Assembly (NCBI RefSeq): GCF_013340845.1
Contig: NZ_AP020335.1
Coordinates: forward strand, 62,001-126,000
DNA length: 64,000 nt
Source of the DNA: Hydrogenovibrio marinus
GTDB lineage: Bacteria; Pseudomonadota; Gammaproteobacteria; Thiomicrospirales; Thiomicrospiraceae
Reading direction: 5' to 3'
Part shown: positions 9,608 to 18,922 of the stretch, in pieces
How positions within the stretch are numbered: the stretch's first letter is position 1
Layout: each line of letters begins with the position of its first letter
Made by a program: the position numbers and the translations under genes
The notes under the pieces: generated by a model
Seen by the model: the letters and a program-made list of their open reading frames with translations, nothing else
Told to the model about the DNA's origin: nothing
Databases searched by the model: none

Positions 9608-11695
9608 ATGCAGCATTCCGACGTTTCAACCAATCCTCTGTTATCAATTGAAGGGCTACCTCAATTCAACGCGTTTCATGTGGAACACATCAAAGCGGCG
9701 GTAGAAACGCTGTTAAAGGAAAATCTGGCAACCGTTGAAGCACTGGTGAATAAGGCAGAGCCCCCAACCTGGCAGAATTTTGTCGAGCCTTTGGAGGCAT
9801 TGAGCAGTCGTTTGGAGCGTGTTTGGGGGCCGGTAAGCCATCTGGATGCGGTCAAGAACAACGATACTTGGCATGAGGCCTATAATGAGTGTTTGGCGCC
9901 TATCACTGATTATTATGCGCAGATGGGGCAAAACAAAGGGTTATTTGATAAATTCGAGACACTTGCCGAATCTGAAGAATACAAAGATTATTCCTTGGCG
10001 CAGAAGAAGGTAGTGGAAAACGCATTGCGCGATTTCCGTTTGTCTGGTATCGATTTGCCACCGGAAAACCAACAGGAATACAAAACCATTTCCCAGAAGC
10101 TTTCTCAGTTGAGCAGCCAGTTCAGCAACAATGTCTTAAAAAGTACACAGGCGTGGTCAAAACACATTACTGACGAATCCGATTTATCCGGTCTGCCTGA
10201 AACCTCAATGGGGCTATTGAAGCAGTTGGCGCAACAACGCAGTGAAAAAGATGGCAAGGACTATTCCGGTTGGGTGGTAACACTGGATTTTCCGTCTTAT
10301 TTGGCGGTGATGACCTATGCCGATAATCGCTCCTTGAGAGAAGAGGTTTATCGTGCTTTTGCGACGCGTGCTTCCGAGTTGGCGGATGATCCTCAATATG
10401 ACAATTCGGATTTGATTCGCGAGATTTTAGCGCTCAGACATCAAAAGTCTCAGTTGCTTGGTTTTGAGCATTTTGGTGAGTTGTCATTAGCGACCAAAAT
10501 GGCGGAGTCGAGTGAGCAGGTGACGGGGTTTATTCGTGATTTGGCAAAACAATCCAAACAACAAGCAGAAGTCGAGTTGGCGAAATTGAAGATTTTCGCA
10601 GAGGCGCTAGACCCCAACCTGGCAGATTTTCAGCCTTGGGATGTCAGCTATTATTCCGAGAAGTACAAGAACGAAACCCTGTCTTTATCGCAAGAAGCCC
10701 TTAGGCCTTATTTCCCGGTGGAAACCGTATTGAAAGGTCTGTTTGAAATCACCGAGACGTTATTCGGGGTAAAAGTACAGCTGAAAGCAGGGGTAGAAAC
10801 TTGGCACCCAGATGTTCGCTTCTATGAAGTGATGGAAGGGGGTCAGGTTGTTGCGGCTTTTTATTTGGACGTGTATGCGCGTGAAAACAAACGCGGGGGC
10901 GCTTGGATGGATTCGGCCATCAGTCGTTGGAAAACCCCTTCTGGAACGATTCAGACGCCGGTAGCTTATTTGGTGTGTAACTTTACGCCGCCAGTTGCTG
11001 ACAAACCAGCTTGTTTGACTCATGATGAGGTGACAACGCTTTTCCATGAATTTGGTCATGGTTTGCATCACATGCTAACGGAAATGAGTCACTTTGATAT
11101 TTCCGGTATTAACGGTGTGCCATGGGATGCTGTTGAGTTGCCATCTCAGTTTATGGAGAACTTCTGCTGGCATCGTGAAAGCTTGGATTTGATGACTTCG
11201 CATGTGGAAACGGGCGCGCATTTGCCGGATGACTTGTTGCATGCCTTGCAGAAAAGCCGCGGCTTCCAATCGGCAATGATGATGTTACGCCAGTTGGAGT
11301 TCAGTCTGTTCGATTTCATTGCGCATACCGATTATGACCCGAATGAGCCGAAGGAAATTCTGCAATTGGCGCAGGAAATTCGTGATGAAATTGCAGTCAT
11401 CCAACCACCGGAATATAACCGTTTTGCCCAGAGTTTCAGCCATATTTTCGCTGGTGGTTATGCGGCAGGTTATTTTAGTTACAAGTGGGCGGAAGTCCTG
11501 TCTTCAGATGCATTTGGTCTGTTCGAGGAACAGGGCATCTTGAATCCTAATGCGGGCGCCAAGTTCAAGAACACGATTTTGGCTGCCGGGGGTTCAGTTC
11601 ATCCGATGACGTTATTCAAGAATTTCCGCGGACGTGAGCCGAGTGTTGATGCCCTGTTAAGGCACTCGGGTATTGATACAGACAACGCAGCGTAG
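9608..11695 (+). CDS. prlC: Oligopeptidase A (M3 zinc metallopeptidase)
   Basis: This 695-aa cytoplasmic peptidase has the M3 zinc motif HEFGH at 480-484 (FHEFGHGLHHMLTEMSH), with the third ligand Glu expected ~25 residues on (near PSQFMENFCWH). Length and the N-terminal block (NPLLSIEGLPQFNAFHVEHI) match the PrlC/OpdA branch, which degrades signal-peptide fragments and short peptides. Two copies of the dispersed 20-bp motif lie inside this gene, at 9761 and 10611. They read PTWQNF and PNLADF in different frames, so the DNA rather than the protein sequence is conserved. It may be under the divergent TetR site. Confidence 0.95.
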   Translation: MQHSDVSTNPLLSIEGLPQFNAFHVEHIKAAVETLLKENLATVEALVNKAEPPTWQNFVEPLEALSSRLERVWGPVSHLDAVKNNDTWHEAYNECLAPITDYYAQMGQNKGLFDKFETLAESEEYKDYSLAQKKVVENALRDFRLSGIDLPPENQQEYKTISQKLSQLSSQFSNNVLKSTQAWSKHITDESDLSGLPETSMGLLKQLAQQRSEKDGKDYSGWVVTLDFPSYLAVMTYADNRSLREEVYRAFATRASELADDPQYDNSDLIREILALRHQKSQLLGFEHFGELSLATKMAESSEQVTGFIRDLAKQSKQQAEVELAKLKIFAEALDPNLADFQPWDVSYYSEKYKNETLSLSQEALRPYFPVETVLKGLFEITETLFGVKVQLKAGVETWHPDVRFYEVMEGGQVVAAFYLDVYARENKRGGAWMDSAISRWKTPSGTIQTPVAYLVCNFTPPVADKPACLTHDEVTTLFHEFGHGLHHMLTEMSHFDISGINGVPWDAVELPSQFMENFCWHRESLDLMTSHVETGAHLPDDLLHALQKSRGFQSAMMMLRQLEFSLFDFIAHTDYDPNEPKEILQLAQEIRDEIAVIQPPEYNRFAQSFSHIFAGGYAAGYFSYKWAEVLSSDAFGLFEEQGILNPNAGAKFKNTILAAGGSVHPMTLFKNFRGREPSVDALLRHSGIDTDNAA
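9761..9781 (+). repeat. Dispersed ~20-bp motif, copy 1 (one-base insertion)
   Basis: CCCCCAACCTGGCAGAATTT differs from the consensus ACCCCAACCTGGCAGATTTT by an extra A after GCAGA. It is inside prlC. Confidence 0.7.
10611..10630 (+). repeat. Dispersed ~20-bp motif, copy 2 (exact)
   Basis: ACCCCAACCTGGCAGATTTT, an exact consensus copy inside prlC, only 850 bp from copy 1. Confidence 0.85.
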
Positions 11696-11699
11696 GTGA

Positions 11700-11718
11700 T
11701 GGGGAATTAGAATCCCCA
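11700..11718. terminator. Hairpin between convergent prlC and lpxR
   Basis: TGGGGA (11700-11705) pairs with TCCCCA (11713-11718), loop ATTAGAA. It overlaps the lpxR stop codon. A T run is missing, so intrinsic termination is only possible. Confidence 0.35.
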
Positions 11719-12708
11719 ATGGAAGTTTAAGCTGGAATAACGGAAACGTTTTTCCGGCTGATCATCATAATACTGAGGAGTCGATTTGGTACTGTAGTTC
11801 AAGCTGAATTGGTTATAGGTAAAGCCGATGCCGACATCAAATAGCGGCCAGAAATGTCGTCGGTTGACGATAGGCTTGTCGTCAGTGAGTAAACGCCCAT
11901 CTGTCAGGCGATTATAGATTTCATAATCAATGTTGACGGTTGAGTAAACAAACCAACCCCATCCTTTGTTGAATTTGATGGTGTTGAGTTGGTTGTCGAA
12001 AAAGTTTGGGGCGCAATTGTCAGCATAGCTGGCGCCCAAACCACCACCGACATTAGTGCTTAAAGTACCCAGTTGACTGCTTATAGTATAAAAGCTTTTA
12101 AAGCCATTCCGGGTCAAAGCATCAATATCATTCTGTAAACTGACATGGAAGTTGATAGTCGGTTGATCCGGGTATTGGTGGTTCCAGCCATCTTCATTTT
12201 TGTTGCCGATTAGCTTGTGCACACCATTTTGAATTTCTTCTCCGCCACTACCCGGTCCAATCCACCCCAAATTCAACTCCATACCCAACTGCTGACCTTG
12301 GTAGGCTTCTACATGACGGAAGTTAACATAGCTCCAACCAGTATTGGCAAGTGGTTTGACTTGTGAGCCATTGTCGACCCTTAAAGTGAAGATTTCCGTT
12401 GCCAACATGAACTGGTCGATTTGATCTGTTTTGGGAGACAGGTTACTACGCAAAGGCTTAAAAAATGGATTGAATAACCACTCGTTAAAGTCCATTTTGT
12501 GTTCTGTCCAGATCAGATGCGTACCAGCAGTATATTCGCTATCTGTGCCAAAAAGAATATCGTTATCTAAATTGAAGATGAACTGGCTGGATTGGTCGTT
12601 GATGAGTGGTCCCGCATAGCTCGTTGTACTAGACATGTTTAACCCCAGAGCCAGTAAGCTCTTAACGATTAGGGGGAAGATAACACGATGCCTAATGCTA
12701 ATAACCAT
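11707..12708 (-). CDS. lpxR: Lipid A 3'-O-deacylase, LpxR family outer-membrane protein
   Basis: From the ATG at 12708 the product is 333 aa with a signal peptide ending near SSTTSYA (~32). The LpxR family blocks are present: NLDNDILFGTDSEYTAG (Asn49-Asp50, matching the catalytic N9-D10 pair of Salmonella LpxR) and LGWIGPGSGGEEIQNGVH with LIGNKNEDGW. It ends in an aromatic beta strand (FRYSSLNFHWGF), as expected for an outer-membrane barrel. LpxR removes the 3'-acyloxyacyl group from lipid A using Ca2+. A GTG at 12771 would extend it by 21 lysine-rich residues, but that would put a perfect inverted repeat in the coding region, so 12708 is preferred. Neither start has a good ribosome site. Confidence 0.88.
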   Translation of the reverse strand: MVISIRHRVIFPLIVKSLLALGLNMSSTTSYAGPLINDQSSQFIFNLDNDILFGTDSEYTAGTHLIWTEHKMDFNEWLFNPFFKPLRSNLSPKTDQIDQFMLATEIFTLRVDNGSQVKPLANTGWSYVNFRHVEAYQGQQLGMELNLGWIGPGSGGEEIQNGVHKLIGNKNEDGWNHQYPDQPTINFHVSLQNDIDALTRNGFKSFYTISSQLGTLSTNVGGGLGASYADNCAPNFFDNQLNTIKFNKGWGWFVYSTVNIDYEIYNRLTDGRLLTDDKPIVNRRHFWPLFDVGIGFTYNQFSLNYSTKSTPQYYDDQPEKRFRYSSLNFHWGF

Positions 12709-12729
12709 GCAAAAAAATTGTTTTTTTAT

Positions 12730-12755
12730 AAAAGTGTAGTGAATATTACACTTTT
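12730..12755. promoter_or_regulatory. Inverted repeat just upstream of lpxR
   Basis: AAAAGTGTA (12730-12738) and TACACTTTT (12747-12755) form a perfect 9-bp inverted repeat with an 8-nt spacer. It begins 22 bp before the lpxR start. It may be an operator or a leader hairpin. The rest of the 259-bp gap to the next gene is AT-rich with nothing else clear. Confidence 0.4.
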
Positions 12756-12967
12756 TATTTTTAAAAATCACTTAATTTTACTTATGATTTTAATTATGGC
12801 GCACCATTATCAAAATGATTTGCCCTATAAATAAGAATGAACCTGCTGATAAATCAACTTGTTATAATCCGCCGTCGGCCTAGGCAATTCATTAGGGGTT
12901 TTGTTAAAAGTCGATTAAACTTACGGTTTCTGAAATTTACACACTGGTTTTACCAAGGTTAGATGTT

Positions 12968-14266
12968 GTGACACGGTCATTCTTTTTCGAAAAACGATTT
13001 TTCCCACTCTTTTGCGTCCAATTTTTTGGTGCCTTCAATGATAATGTCTTCAAGAATGCCTTAGTGATGCTCATCACTTTCAAGTTGGCAAAGACCCCCA
13101 ATGAAGCAGGTTTGTTCATCACGCTGGCAGCGGGTTTATTCATCCTACCGTTTTTTCTGTTTTCCGCGTTTGCTGGTCAGCTTGCCGACAGTAATGATAA
13201 GGTGGTTTTGATTCGAAAAATCAAACTGGCAGAAGTCTTGATTATGTTGACCGCCGCTTTCGCTTTCTGGACTCAGGATGTGCATTTGTTATTGGGCGTT
13301 TTGTTTTTTATGGGCGCGCAATCCGCATTTTTCGGGCCGATAAAATATGCGATTTTGCCTGAATATTTGTCGGAATCGGAGCTTTTGAAGGGCAATGGTT
13401 GGTTCAGTGGTTCAACCTTTATCGCCATCCTGTTGGGGATGCTATTCGGTGGTTGGATGGTCTTGACTGATGGAGGACTCGAGTGGGTCTCACTTGCGGT
13501 TATTTTGATTGCGTTGGCGGGTTACCTTGTCAGTTTGAAGGTACCATCGGTCGATGAGCAACCTGAACCGGTGCGTTTGGAGTGGAACCTGTTTAAAGCC
13601 ATTGGGCAAGAAATTGGTCATGCCCGCCAGTTCCCACAGGCCTTTTTTGCAGTATTGGCCATTTCCTGGTTTTGGTTTTTGGGGGCAACCTATTTGAGCC
13701 AGATGCCAGTGTTGGTGAAAGAAGTCCTCGGTGCTAACGATTCCGTGGTACTGTTATTTTTGACCCTATTTTCCGTTGGCATCGGACTCGGCGCCTGGCT
13801 GGTCAATCAGGTCAAATTAGAAATTCATAGCATTCGTCAACTGCGTTGGTTGGTGCTACCGTTGCTGGGCATCACTTTGGTGATGCTGTTGTCTAATGTT
13901 CTGATGCAATCCTCTTCTCATCAGGACAATTTGCTGACGTTGCCTGAATTCTTGAACAATCCAGTTCATGACATTGTGCTGTTATTAATGGGATTGATTG
14001 CTATGTTGGGCGGTACCTACATTGTCCCACTTTATACGTTGTTGCAGATTCAAACGCCGGAAGGTAAGCGTTCACGAATGGTAGCCGCCAACAATATTCT
14101 GAATGCGATTTTCATGGTGGCATCTTCCTTGTGGATCATGTTGCTCTATGCCTATGATTGGTCCTTGGTGTCGATTTTGATGACCATAGCGGCGTTGAAT
14201 TTGGTCGCGGTAGCTTGGGTGTCATGGCGTTCAAAAAAATTGATTGTAGAAGCTCCTGATAGATGA
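12968..14266 (+). CDS. MFS transporter, LplT-like lysophospholipid carrier
   Basis: This 432-aa, ~12-span major facilitator starts at a GTG preceded by AAGG. The N-terminus CVQFFGAFNDNVFKNALVML is the signature of the LplT branch, which flips lysophosphatidylethanolamine into the cytoplasm. The next gene, 59 bp downstream, encodes the acyltransferase/acyl-ACP synthetase that re-acylates this substrate, as in enterobacterial lplT-aas. That context makes the assignment strong even though the protein is somewhat longer than E. coli LplT. Inner-membrane location. Confidence 0.87.
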   Translation: MTRSFFFEKRFFPLFCVQFFGAFNDNVFKNALVMLITFKLAKTPNEAGLFITLAAGLFILPFFLFSAFAGQLADSNDKVVLIRKIKLAEVLIMLTAAFAFWTQDVHLLLGVLFFMGAQSAFFGPIKYAILPEYLSESELLKGNGWFSGSTFIAILLGMLFGGWMVLTDGGLEWVSLAVILIALAGYLVSLKVPSVDEQPEPVRLEWNLFKAIGQEIGHARQFPQAFFAVLAISWFWFLGATYLSQMPVLVKEVLGANDSVVLLFLTLFSVGIGLGAWLVNQVKLEIHSIRQLRWLVLPLLGITLVMLLSNVLMQSSSHQDNLLTLPEFLNNPVHDIVLLLMGLIAMLGGTYIVPLYTLLQIQTPEGKRSRMVAANNILNAIFMVASSLWIMLLYAYDWSLVSILMTIAALNLVAVAWVSWRSKKLIVEAPDR

Positions 14267-14325
14267 CGACAAAGGCTTCGGATAAAAATAAGAAAATTGG
14301 TGTAAACAGAAATAGGGAAATATAG

Positions 14326-16491
14326 ATGAAGTTGCTGGTGAAATTGCTTCTTTTGGTGTTCTTTCGCGTCAAGGTAAAGGGGATAGAAAATTATCACACT
14401 CTGGATAAGAGTGGTGAGCCGATGTTGATTATCGCCAACCATACTTCTTTGTTGGATGGCTTATTGATCGCCAGCTTCCTACCGGGAAAAACGGCCTTCA
14501 TGATTGCCGAAGAACACACCAAAAAATGGTATGAGCGATTCCTGTTAAGCTTTGTTGATCACTTCAAGGTTGAGTTTCACAATCCCTACGCCACCAAACG
14601 TGTTATTCAAGAGTTGAAAAACGGCACCCACTGCATGATTTTCCCGGAAGGGCGCATCACCACTACCGGGAGCTTGATGAAGGTTTATGAAGGGACCGCA
14701 ATGGTCGCTACCAAGGGCAATGCAACGATCCTGCCGATTCATATTTCCGGTGCGGATAAAAGTAAGTTGTCCTATTTGGACGGTCAGCACTTTGCTTATG
14801 TGAAACGTCAGTGGTTCCCGAAGATTCAACTGGCGATTCAGCCGGGCATCAAGCTTGAACTGCCAAAAGGCTACAAAGGCACGCGAAAACACGAATATTT
14901 CAAAGACCGCATTTTCAATATTTTGAAAGATGCCAGCTTCTATGGTGAATTTGAGCCGCAATCTCTCTTTAAGGCGTTGGTGAATGCTAGAAACACCTAC
15001 GATGCCTCAGAAATATGCTTGGAAGACTTCAATCAGACCACTTTGACGTTGAAAAAACTGCTGGCAGCGAGCAGGGTGCTCGGTAAGAAGTTGCATGAGC
15101 ATTTAGGAGAACAAAAGCGTGTGGGTGTGCTGTTGCCGAATGTCGTCGGGCTACCGACTACTTTCTTTGCGCTACAAGCCTATGCACATGTGCCGGCAAT
15201 GTTGAATTTCACTGCGGGCTTAGGGCCAATCAAGTCTGCTTGTGAAACGGCAGAGCTAAAAACAGTCATCACTTCTCACAAGTTTGTAGAAGGCTTTCAG
15301 CTTGCACCCTTGGTTGAGAGCCTTTCAGATCAAATAACTTTTCTTTACTTGGAAGATATTCGTGGCGAAATCAGCTTAGCCGATAAATTGAGCTTATTGT
15401 GGAGTAATGCGAAATCCTTACCGGGTTATGCGTTGAATCATGAAGAAGAAGCGGCGGTGTTATTTACTTCCGGTTCGGAAGGCGCGCCGAAGGGTGTGGT
15501 GCTATCGCATAAGAACATCAACAGTAATGTCGAGCAGATTTCCGCAGTACTGACGCTGTTACCAGGTGAGAAAATCTTCAACGCTTTGCCGACTTTTCAC
15601 AGCTTTGGGTTGACGGCAGGGACACTTTGGCCAGTATTAAAGGGCGCTAGCGTCTTTATGTACCCGTCGCCGCTACATTATGCAGTGATTCCGGAAATGG
15701 TGTATCAGTTGAACGCTAAGTTCCTGTTTGCGACCGATACTTTTTTCAATGGCTATGCGAAAAAGGCCGATCCGTATGATTTTTACAGTATTCGCGCATT
15801 GGTGGCCGGTGCCGAGAAGTTGCGTCCGGAAACACTTCAGCTATACCTGGATAAATTCCACACCCCGATTTTCGAAGGCTACGGTGTGACCGAAACCGCA
15901 CCAGTGGTTGCCGTCAACATCCCGCAGAAATTCAAGCATGGCACTATCGGGCAGTTGGTGCCGGGGATTGAGTATCGCTTGGATCCGGTCGATGGTATTG
16001 AGCATGGCGGTCGTTTGGTGGTGAAAGGCCCTAATATCATGAAGGGCTATCTGCTGCCGGATCAACCTGGGAAGCTGATTGAACCGAAAGATGGCTGGCA
16101 TGACACCGGAGACATTGCTGACATCGATGAAGACGGTTTTGTCTCTATCAAAGGGCGCGCTAAACGTTTTGCGAAAATTGGTGGCGAGATGATCTCACTG
16201 GCGGCGGTGGAAAACTATATCAACTGCGCTAGCCCGGAAGGGCACCATGTGGTGGTCGCCGTGGCCGATGTGAGGAAAGGTGAGCAATTGATTTTGGTCA
16301 CCAATGACGAAAGTCTCAGTCGCCATACCGTGAAAGAAGCGGCGAGAGTTGCTGAAGTGTCGGAAATCATGATTCCGAAGACCGTTATTCTGGTAGAAGA
16401 AATCCCAGTACTGGGTACGGGGAAAACCAACTATCCAGAAGTGCAGAAAATTGCCGACGGCCATTTCGACAATGCCGACACTAACGAGTAA
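14326..16491 (+). CDS. aas: Bifunctional acyl-ACP synthetase / 2-acyl-GPE acyltransferase
   Basis: This 721-aa fusion begins with a PlsC-type acyltransferase (~1-190): IIANHTSLLDGLL carries the HxxxxD catalytic motif and MIFPEGRITTTG the acceptor-binding block. An AMP-binding (ANL) domain follows (~220-710), with ATP loop VLFTSGSEGAPKGVVLSHKN and the downstream YGVTETAP and GWHDTGDIADIDEDGF motifs. It activates fatty acids and transfers them to lysophosphatidylethanolamine at the inner membrane, repairing phospholipids with the transporter encoded upstream. Length and domain order match E. coli Aas (719 aa). Confidence 0.93.
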   Translation: MKLLVKLLLLVFFRVKVKGIENYHTLDKSGEPMLIIANHTSLLDGLLIASFLPGKTAFMIAEEHTKKWYERFLLSFVDHFKVEFHNPYATKRVIQELKNGTHCMIFPEGRITTTGSLMKVYEGTAMVATKGNATILPIHISGADKSKLSYLDGQHFAYVKRQWFPKIQLAIQPGIKLELPKGYKGTRKHEYFKDRIFNILKDASFYGEFEPQSLFKALVNARNTYDASEICLEDFNQTTLTLKKLLAASRVLGKKLHEHLGEQKRVGVLLPNVVGLPTTFFALQAYAHVPAMLNFTAGLGPIKSACETAELKTVITSHKFVEGFQLAPLVESLSDQITFLYLEDIRGEISLADKLSLLWSNAKSLPGYALNHEEEAAVLFTSGSEGAPKGVVLSHKNINSNVEQISAVLTLLPGEKIFNALPTFHSFGLTAGTLWPVLKGASVFMYPSPLHYAVIPEMVYQLNAKFLFATDTFFNGYAKKADPYDFYSIRALVAGAEKLRPETLQLYLDKFHTPIFEGYGVTETAPVVAVNIPQKFKHGTIGQLVPGIEYRLDPVDGIEHGGRLVVKGPNIMKGYLLPDQPGKLIEPKDGWHDTGDIADIDEDGFVSIKGRAKRFAKIGGEMISLAAVENYINCASPEGHHVVVAVADVRKGEQLILVTNDESLSRHTVKEAARVAEVSEIMIPKTVILVEEIPVLGTGKTNYPEVQKIADGHFDNADTNE

Positions 16492-16524
16492 CTTATCATC
16501 AGTATGTCTATGGAAGGAAAGAAC

Positions 16525-17109
16525 ATGATTCAAAAAACGCTGAATGCAAAGAACATTTTTGCATTGTTGTTTATCGTTTTAATTATTACCAAACTACACG
16601 CGTTTGAAGCTATCAAGCTCGACAGTCAGTTTATCGGGCAACCGATTATCATCAACTGGCCGTTGATTCTGACCGTCTTCATGATAGCCGCCGGAGCGAT
16701 TTTCTTGCGTAGAGGCTCCAATGATTGTTGGTTTATCGCGTTGAATTTTGTCGGTTTGATTTTGGTATCGATTGTGTTGGAATGGTACCAACCGGGGTTG
16801 GGTATCGGCATTTTCATGTTGATGCTCTCCACTGCTGTGGCAGAAGAATTGATCGTGCGTTACGCATTCTTCGAGTTGCTGTGGCCGCGTTTTAAACCCG
16901 CGATGATTGTCTTGTTAAGCGCGTTGCTGTTTATGGGTATTCACACCAATATCTACACGCAATTCGAGTCATCGTTGGCAGTCTTCCTTTTCGGATTGGT
17001 GTTGGGTGCTATCTATGCCAAATTCAAGCAAAAAGACCAGACGATTAAAGGGATTGCATTGGTTGCTTGGCTACACTTGGGTGCGTTGTTGTTGGATATT
17101 TATCTTTAA
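16525..17109 (+). CDS. CPBP (CAAX/Abi-type) intramembrane glutamic endopeptidase
   Basis: The ATG at 16525 follows GGAAGGAAAGAAC and is preferred to 16504; it gives 194 aa. About six hydrophobic spans are visible. The family motifs are EExxxR (EELIVRYAFFE), FxxxH (LFMGIHTN) and a last His (AWLHLGALLLD), so the active site looks complete. CPBP proteases cut membrane or prenylated peptides, and the bacterial roles are varied. It is 33 bp behind aas and may be co-transcribed. Substrate unknown. Confidence 0.85.
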   Translation: MIQKTLNAKNIFALLFIVLIITKLHAFEAIKLDSQFIGQPIIINWPLILTVFMIAAGAIFLRRGSNDCWFIALNFVGLILVSIVLEWYQPGLGIGIFMLMLSTAVAEELIVRYAFFELLWPRFKPAMIVLLSALLFMGIHTNIYTQFESSLAVFLFGLVLGAIYAKFKQKDQTIKGIALVAWLHLGALLLDIYL

Positions 17110-17110
17110 G

Positions 17111-17130
17111 AATATCTACCAGGTTGGGGT
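17111..17130 (-). repeat. Dispersed ~20-bp motif, copy 3 (minus, 2 mismatches)
   Basis: Reverse complement ACCCCAACCTGGTAGATATT matches 18 of 20 consensus positions. It faces copy 4 only 19 bp away. Confidence 0.7.
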
Positions 17131-17169
17131 GACGGCAATAAGAGCGTTGACCCCAACCTGGCAGATTTT
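17115..17169. terminator. Hairpin formed by two opposed motif copies between convergent genes
   Basis: Bases 17119-17130 pair perfectly with 17150-17161 (12 bp), and the stem continues past one mismatch (TCT/AGA). The loop is 19 nt. On the plus strand the right arm runs into GATTTTAT, a short T run. It lies between the CPBP gene and batD, which converge, so bidirectional termination is plausible. Confidence 0.55.
17150..17169 (+). repeat. Dispersed ~20-bp motif, copy 4 (exact)
   Basis: ACCCCAACCTGGCAGATTTT, exact, in the 76-bp intergenic gap 3' of the CPBP gene. Confidence 0.85.
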
Positions 17170-17185
17170 ATCGATTCTTACGTCC

Positions 17186-18922
17186 CTATTCAGGGTAAAT
17201 CGGATCCAGCTGTCGACCTTCCTGCTGTTTCGATTCTTTCGTTTGTTGATTTTCTGATGCTTTTAGTGCCTGACAGAAGCTCGGCAATAGGTTTTTGTCT
17301 AAAGCTTCCTGATGGAACAAATGTCCCTTCAAGCGATTCAACAATGAAGCGTTTTCGTTAATGGCGAGGAAGGCCTGTGCTTTAACTGGGAACTCCTGAG
17401 ACCATTGATTAAAAGCTTGATAGACACCTTTAGCATTTCCCTCCATACTCAGTGTACAGATGTGTTCCAGGCTTGGGTGCAGGCGTTGAGCGTTGGCGGA
17501 TTGTCCAGTGCCATCCATAGAAGTCATTAGATTCGGTCCTACAGAAACTTTCTTCTGGCGTTCACGCCAGTAAAGCACAGCGGTCATTAACCAGAGCAGT
17601 GCAAACGCAGCGGTGATTCCCTGCCAAAGCCGCGCAGTGCCTAAAACCTTATCGCTGGTTTCATGTGAAACTTCCTGATTAACCGGCTTGTTTTGTGGTG
17701 TCAGTGGCGTTAGATTGGTCCGCGGTTTCAGAGCCGGCAGTACATCCAGTGTTTTTGCTGGCAGAGTTGCCGTTTCCATTTTCTCAGTTTGCGTGTTCCA
17801 CCAATTGATGGTGATGGACGGTAGGGTGATTTTGCCTGCTTCCAAAGGTACGATTGCCATCTTGACGGTTTTAGCGGAGTTGATGCCTGAATCAACTTCC
17901 TGATCCGATAGTTTTGGGTCATCCGGATAGACATGGAAGCCCGCCTGGTCTTCCAAGCTGATGTCCGGCAACTGTGACGACATCAGGTTTTGTGCCTGCA
18001 AGCGGATGGTTCGCGTGATGGAGTCGCCCACTCGAAGTGAGTTAGGCATCTGCCAATCTTGCGTCAATGTCAGGTTTGGCGTTGGTAACCAGGTTTTGTC
18101 TTTAGGGTAATTTGCATTTTGCGGCATGATTGTCAGGGTAATCGGCTTGCTGTTGTTACGAATCATCTTGATGGCGCCGCGATATTGCAACCTACCGTCG
18201 AACTGCTCAGGCGGAATGGTCAAAGTGCCGCTTTTCTGAGGATAAAACGCCCAGCTCCATTCATAGACTTCATAGCGTTGACCGTTGATGTCTTTTTGAT
18301 AATTGACCTGATTTTTGAGTTGTTTGTTGATGGCATCTTTGAAAATAGGCGGACGAATGCTGCCATCGATAAAGCGCCCCAAATGGTAGTATTTCAGGGT
18401 GTAGATGACTTGTTGTTGAACGTAGGCTTTGTGGGTGCTGATGGAGGATTCCAAGAAGCTCACACCTTGTTTGCCCGCTTGCGTCATAGGCGAAACAGAG
18501 AGTTTGTAAGGCTGGCTGTCAATGCCATCCACGGTCAGAGGGGGAATCATCAGTTCCCCGATTTGTTTTGGCGTGATGCTGATGTCCCAACGTGTCAGCG
18601 CTTGGTAATTGCCGTTGACGATGCTGACATTCGTCGAGCGTTGGGTGCCCAAGACTTTGAACTGGTCTTTTAACGGCGACAAATCCAAGTCATCAAAGGT
18701 CTGGAAATTGGTTTGCACCACCAAATCCATTACATCGCCCATTTCCACTTTTTGGCGGTCTGTCGAGACGGAAAGGGTTTTGTCCGACGCATAGGCATTC
18801 AACGTGAACAGTGTCATTAAAACCGCGACGGCCAGTAACATTCTGGCAGCCATGTTCGAGTAAGGTTGCACAAATCTCATTGCCATCGTTTCACCATTTG
18901 TCTCATTATTGATTTTTACCAT
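17186..18922 (-). CDS. BatD-family protein (first Bat operon)
   Basis: This 578-aa protein has a signal peptide (LLAVAVLMTLFTLNAYA) and a long periplasmic region of beta-sandwich repeats. It opens with LSVSTDRQKVEMGDVMDLVV, the usual BatD 'oxygen tolerance' start. One C-terminal span (~435-457, AFALLWLMTAVLYW) leaves a cytoplasmic tail. BatD is thought to form part of a periplasm-facing VWA complex with BatA, BatB and BatC; its biochemical role is not established. The start overlaps the end of the VWA/TPR gene by 7 bp, so it is translationally coupled. Met residues at 13 and 15 are alternative starts. Confidence 0.85.
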   Translation of the reverse strand: MVKINNETNGETMAMRFVQPYSNMAARMLLAVAVLMTLFTLNAYASDKTLSVSTDRQKVEMGDVMDLVVQTNFQTFDDLDLSPLKDQFKVLGTQRSTNVSIVNGNYQALTRWDISITPKQIGELMIPPLTVDGIDSQPYKLSVSPMTQAGKQGVSFLESSISTHKAYVQQQVIYTLKYYHLGRFIDGSIRPPIFKDAINKQLKNQVNYQKDINGQRYEVYEWSWAFYPQKSGTLTIPPEQFDGRLQYRGAIKMIRNNSKPITLTIMPQNANYPKDKTWLPTPNLTLTQDWQMPNSLRVGDSITRTIRLQAQNLMSSQLPDISLEDQAGFHVYPDDPKLSDQEVDSGINSAKTVKMAIVPLEAGKITLPSITINWWNTQTEKMETATLPAKTLDVLPALKPRTNLTPLTPQNKPVNQEVSHETSDKVLGTARLWQGITAAFALLWLMTAVLYWRERQKKVSVGPNLMTSMDGTGQSANAQRLHPSLEHICTLSMEGNAKGVYQAFNQWSQEFPVKAQAFLAINENASLLNRLKGHLFHQEALDKNLLPSFCQALKASENQQTKESKQQEGRQLDPIYPE

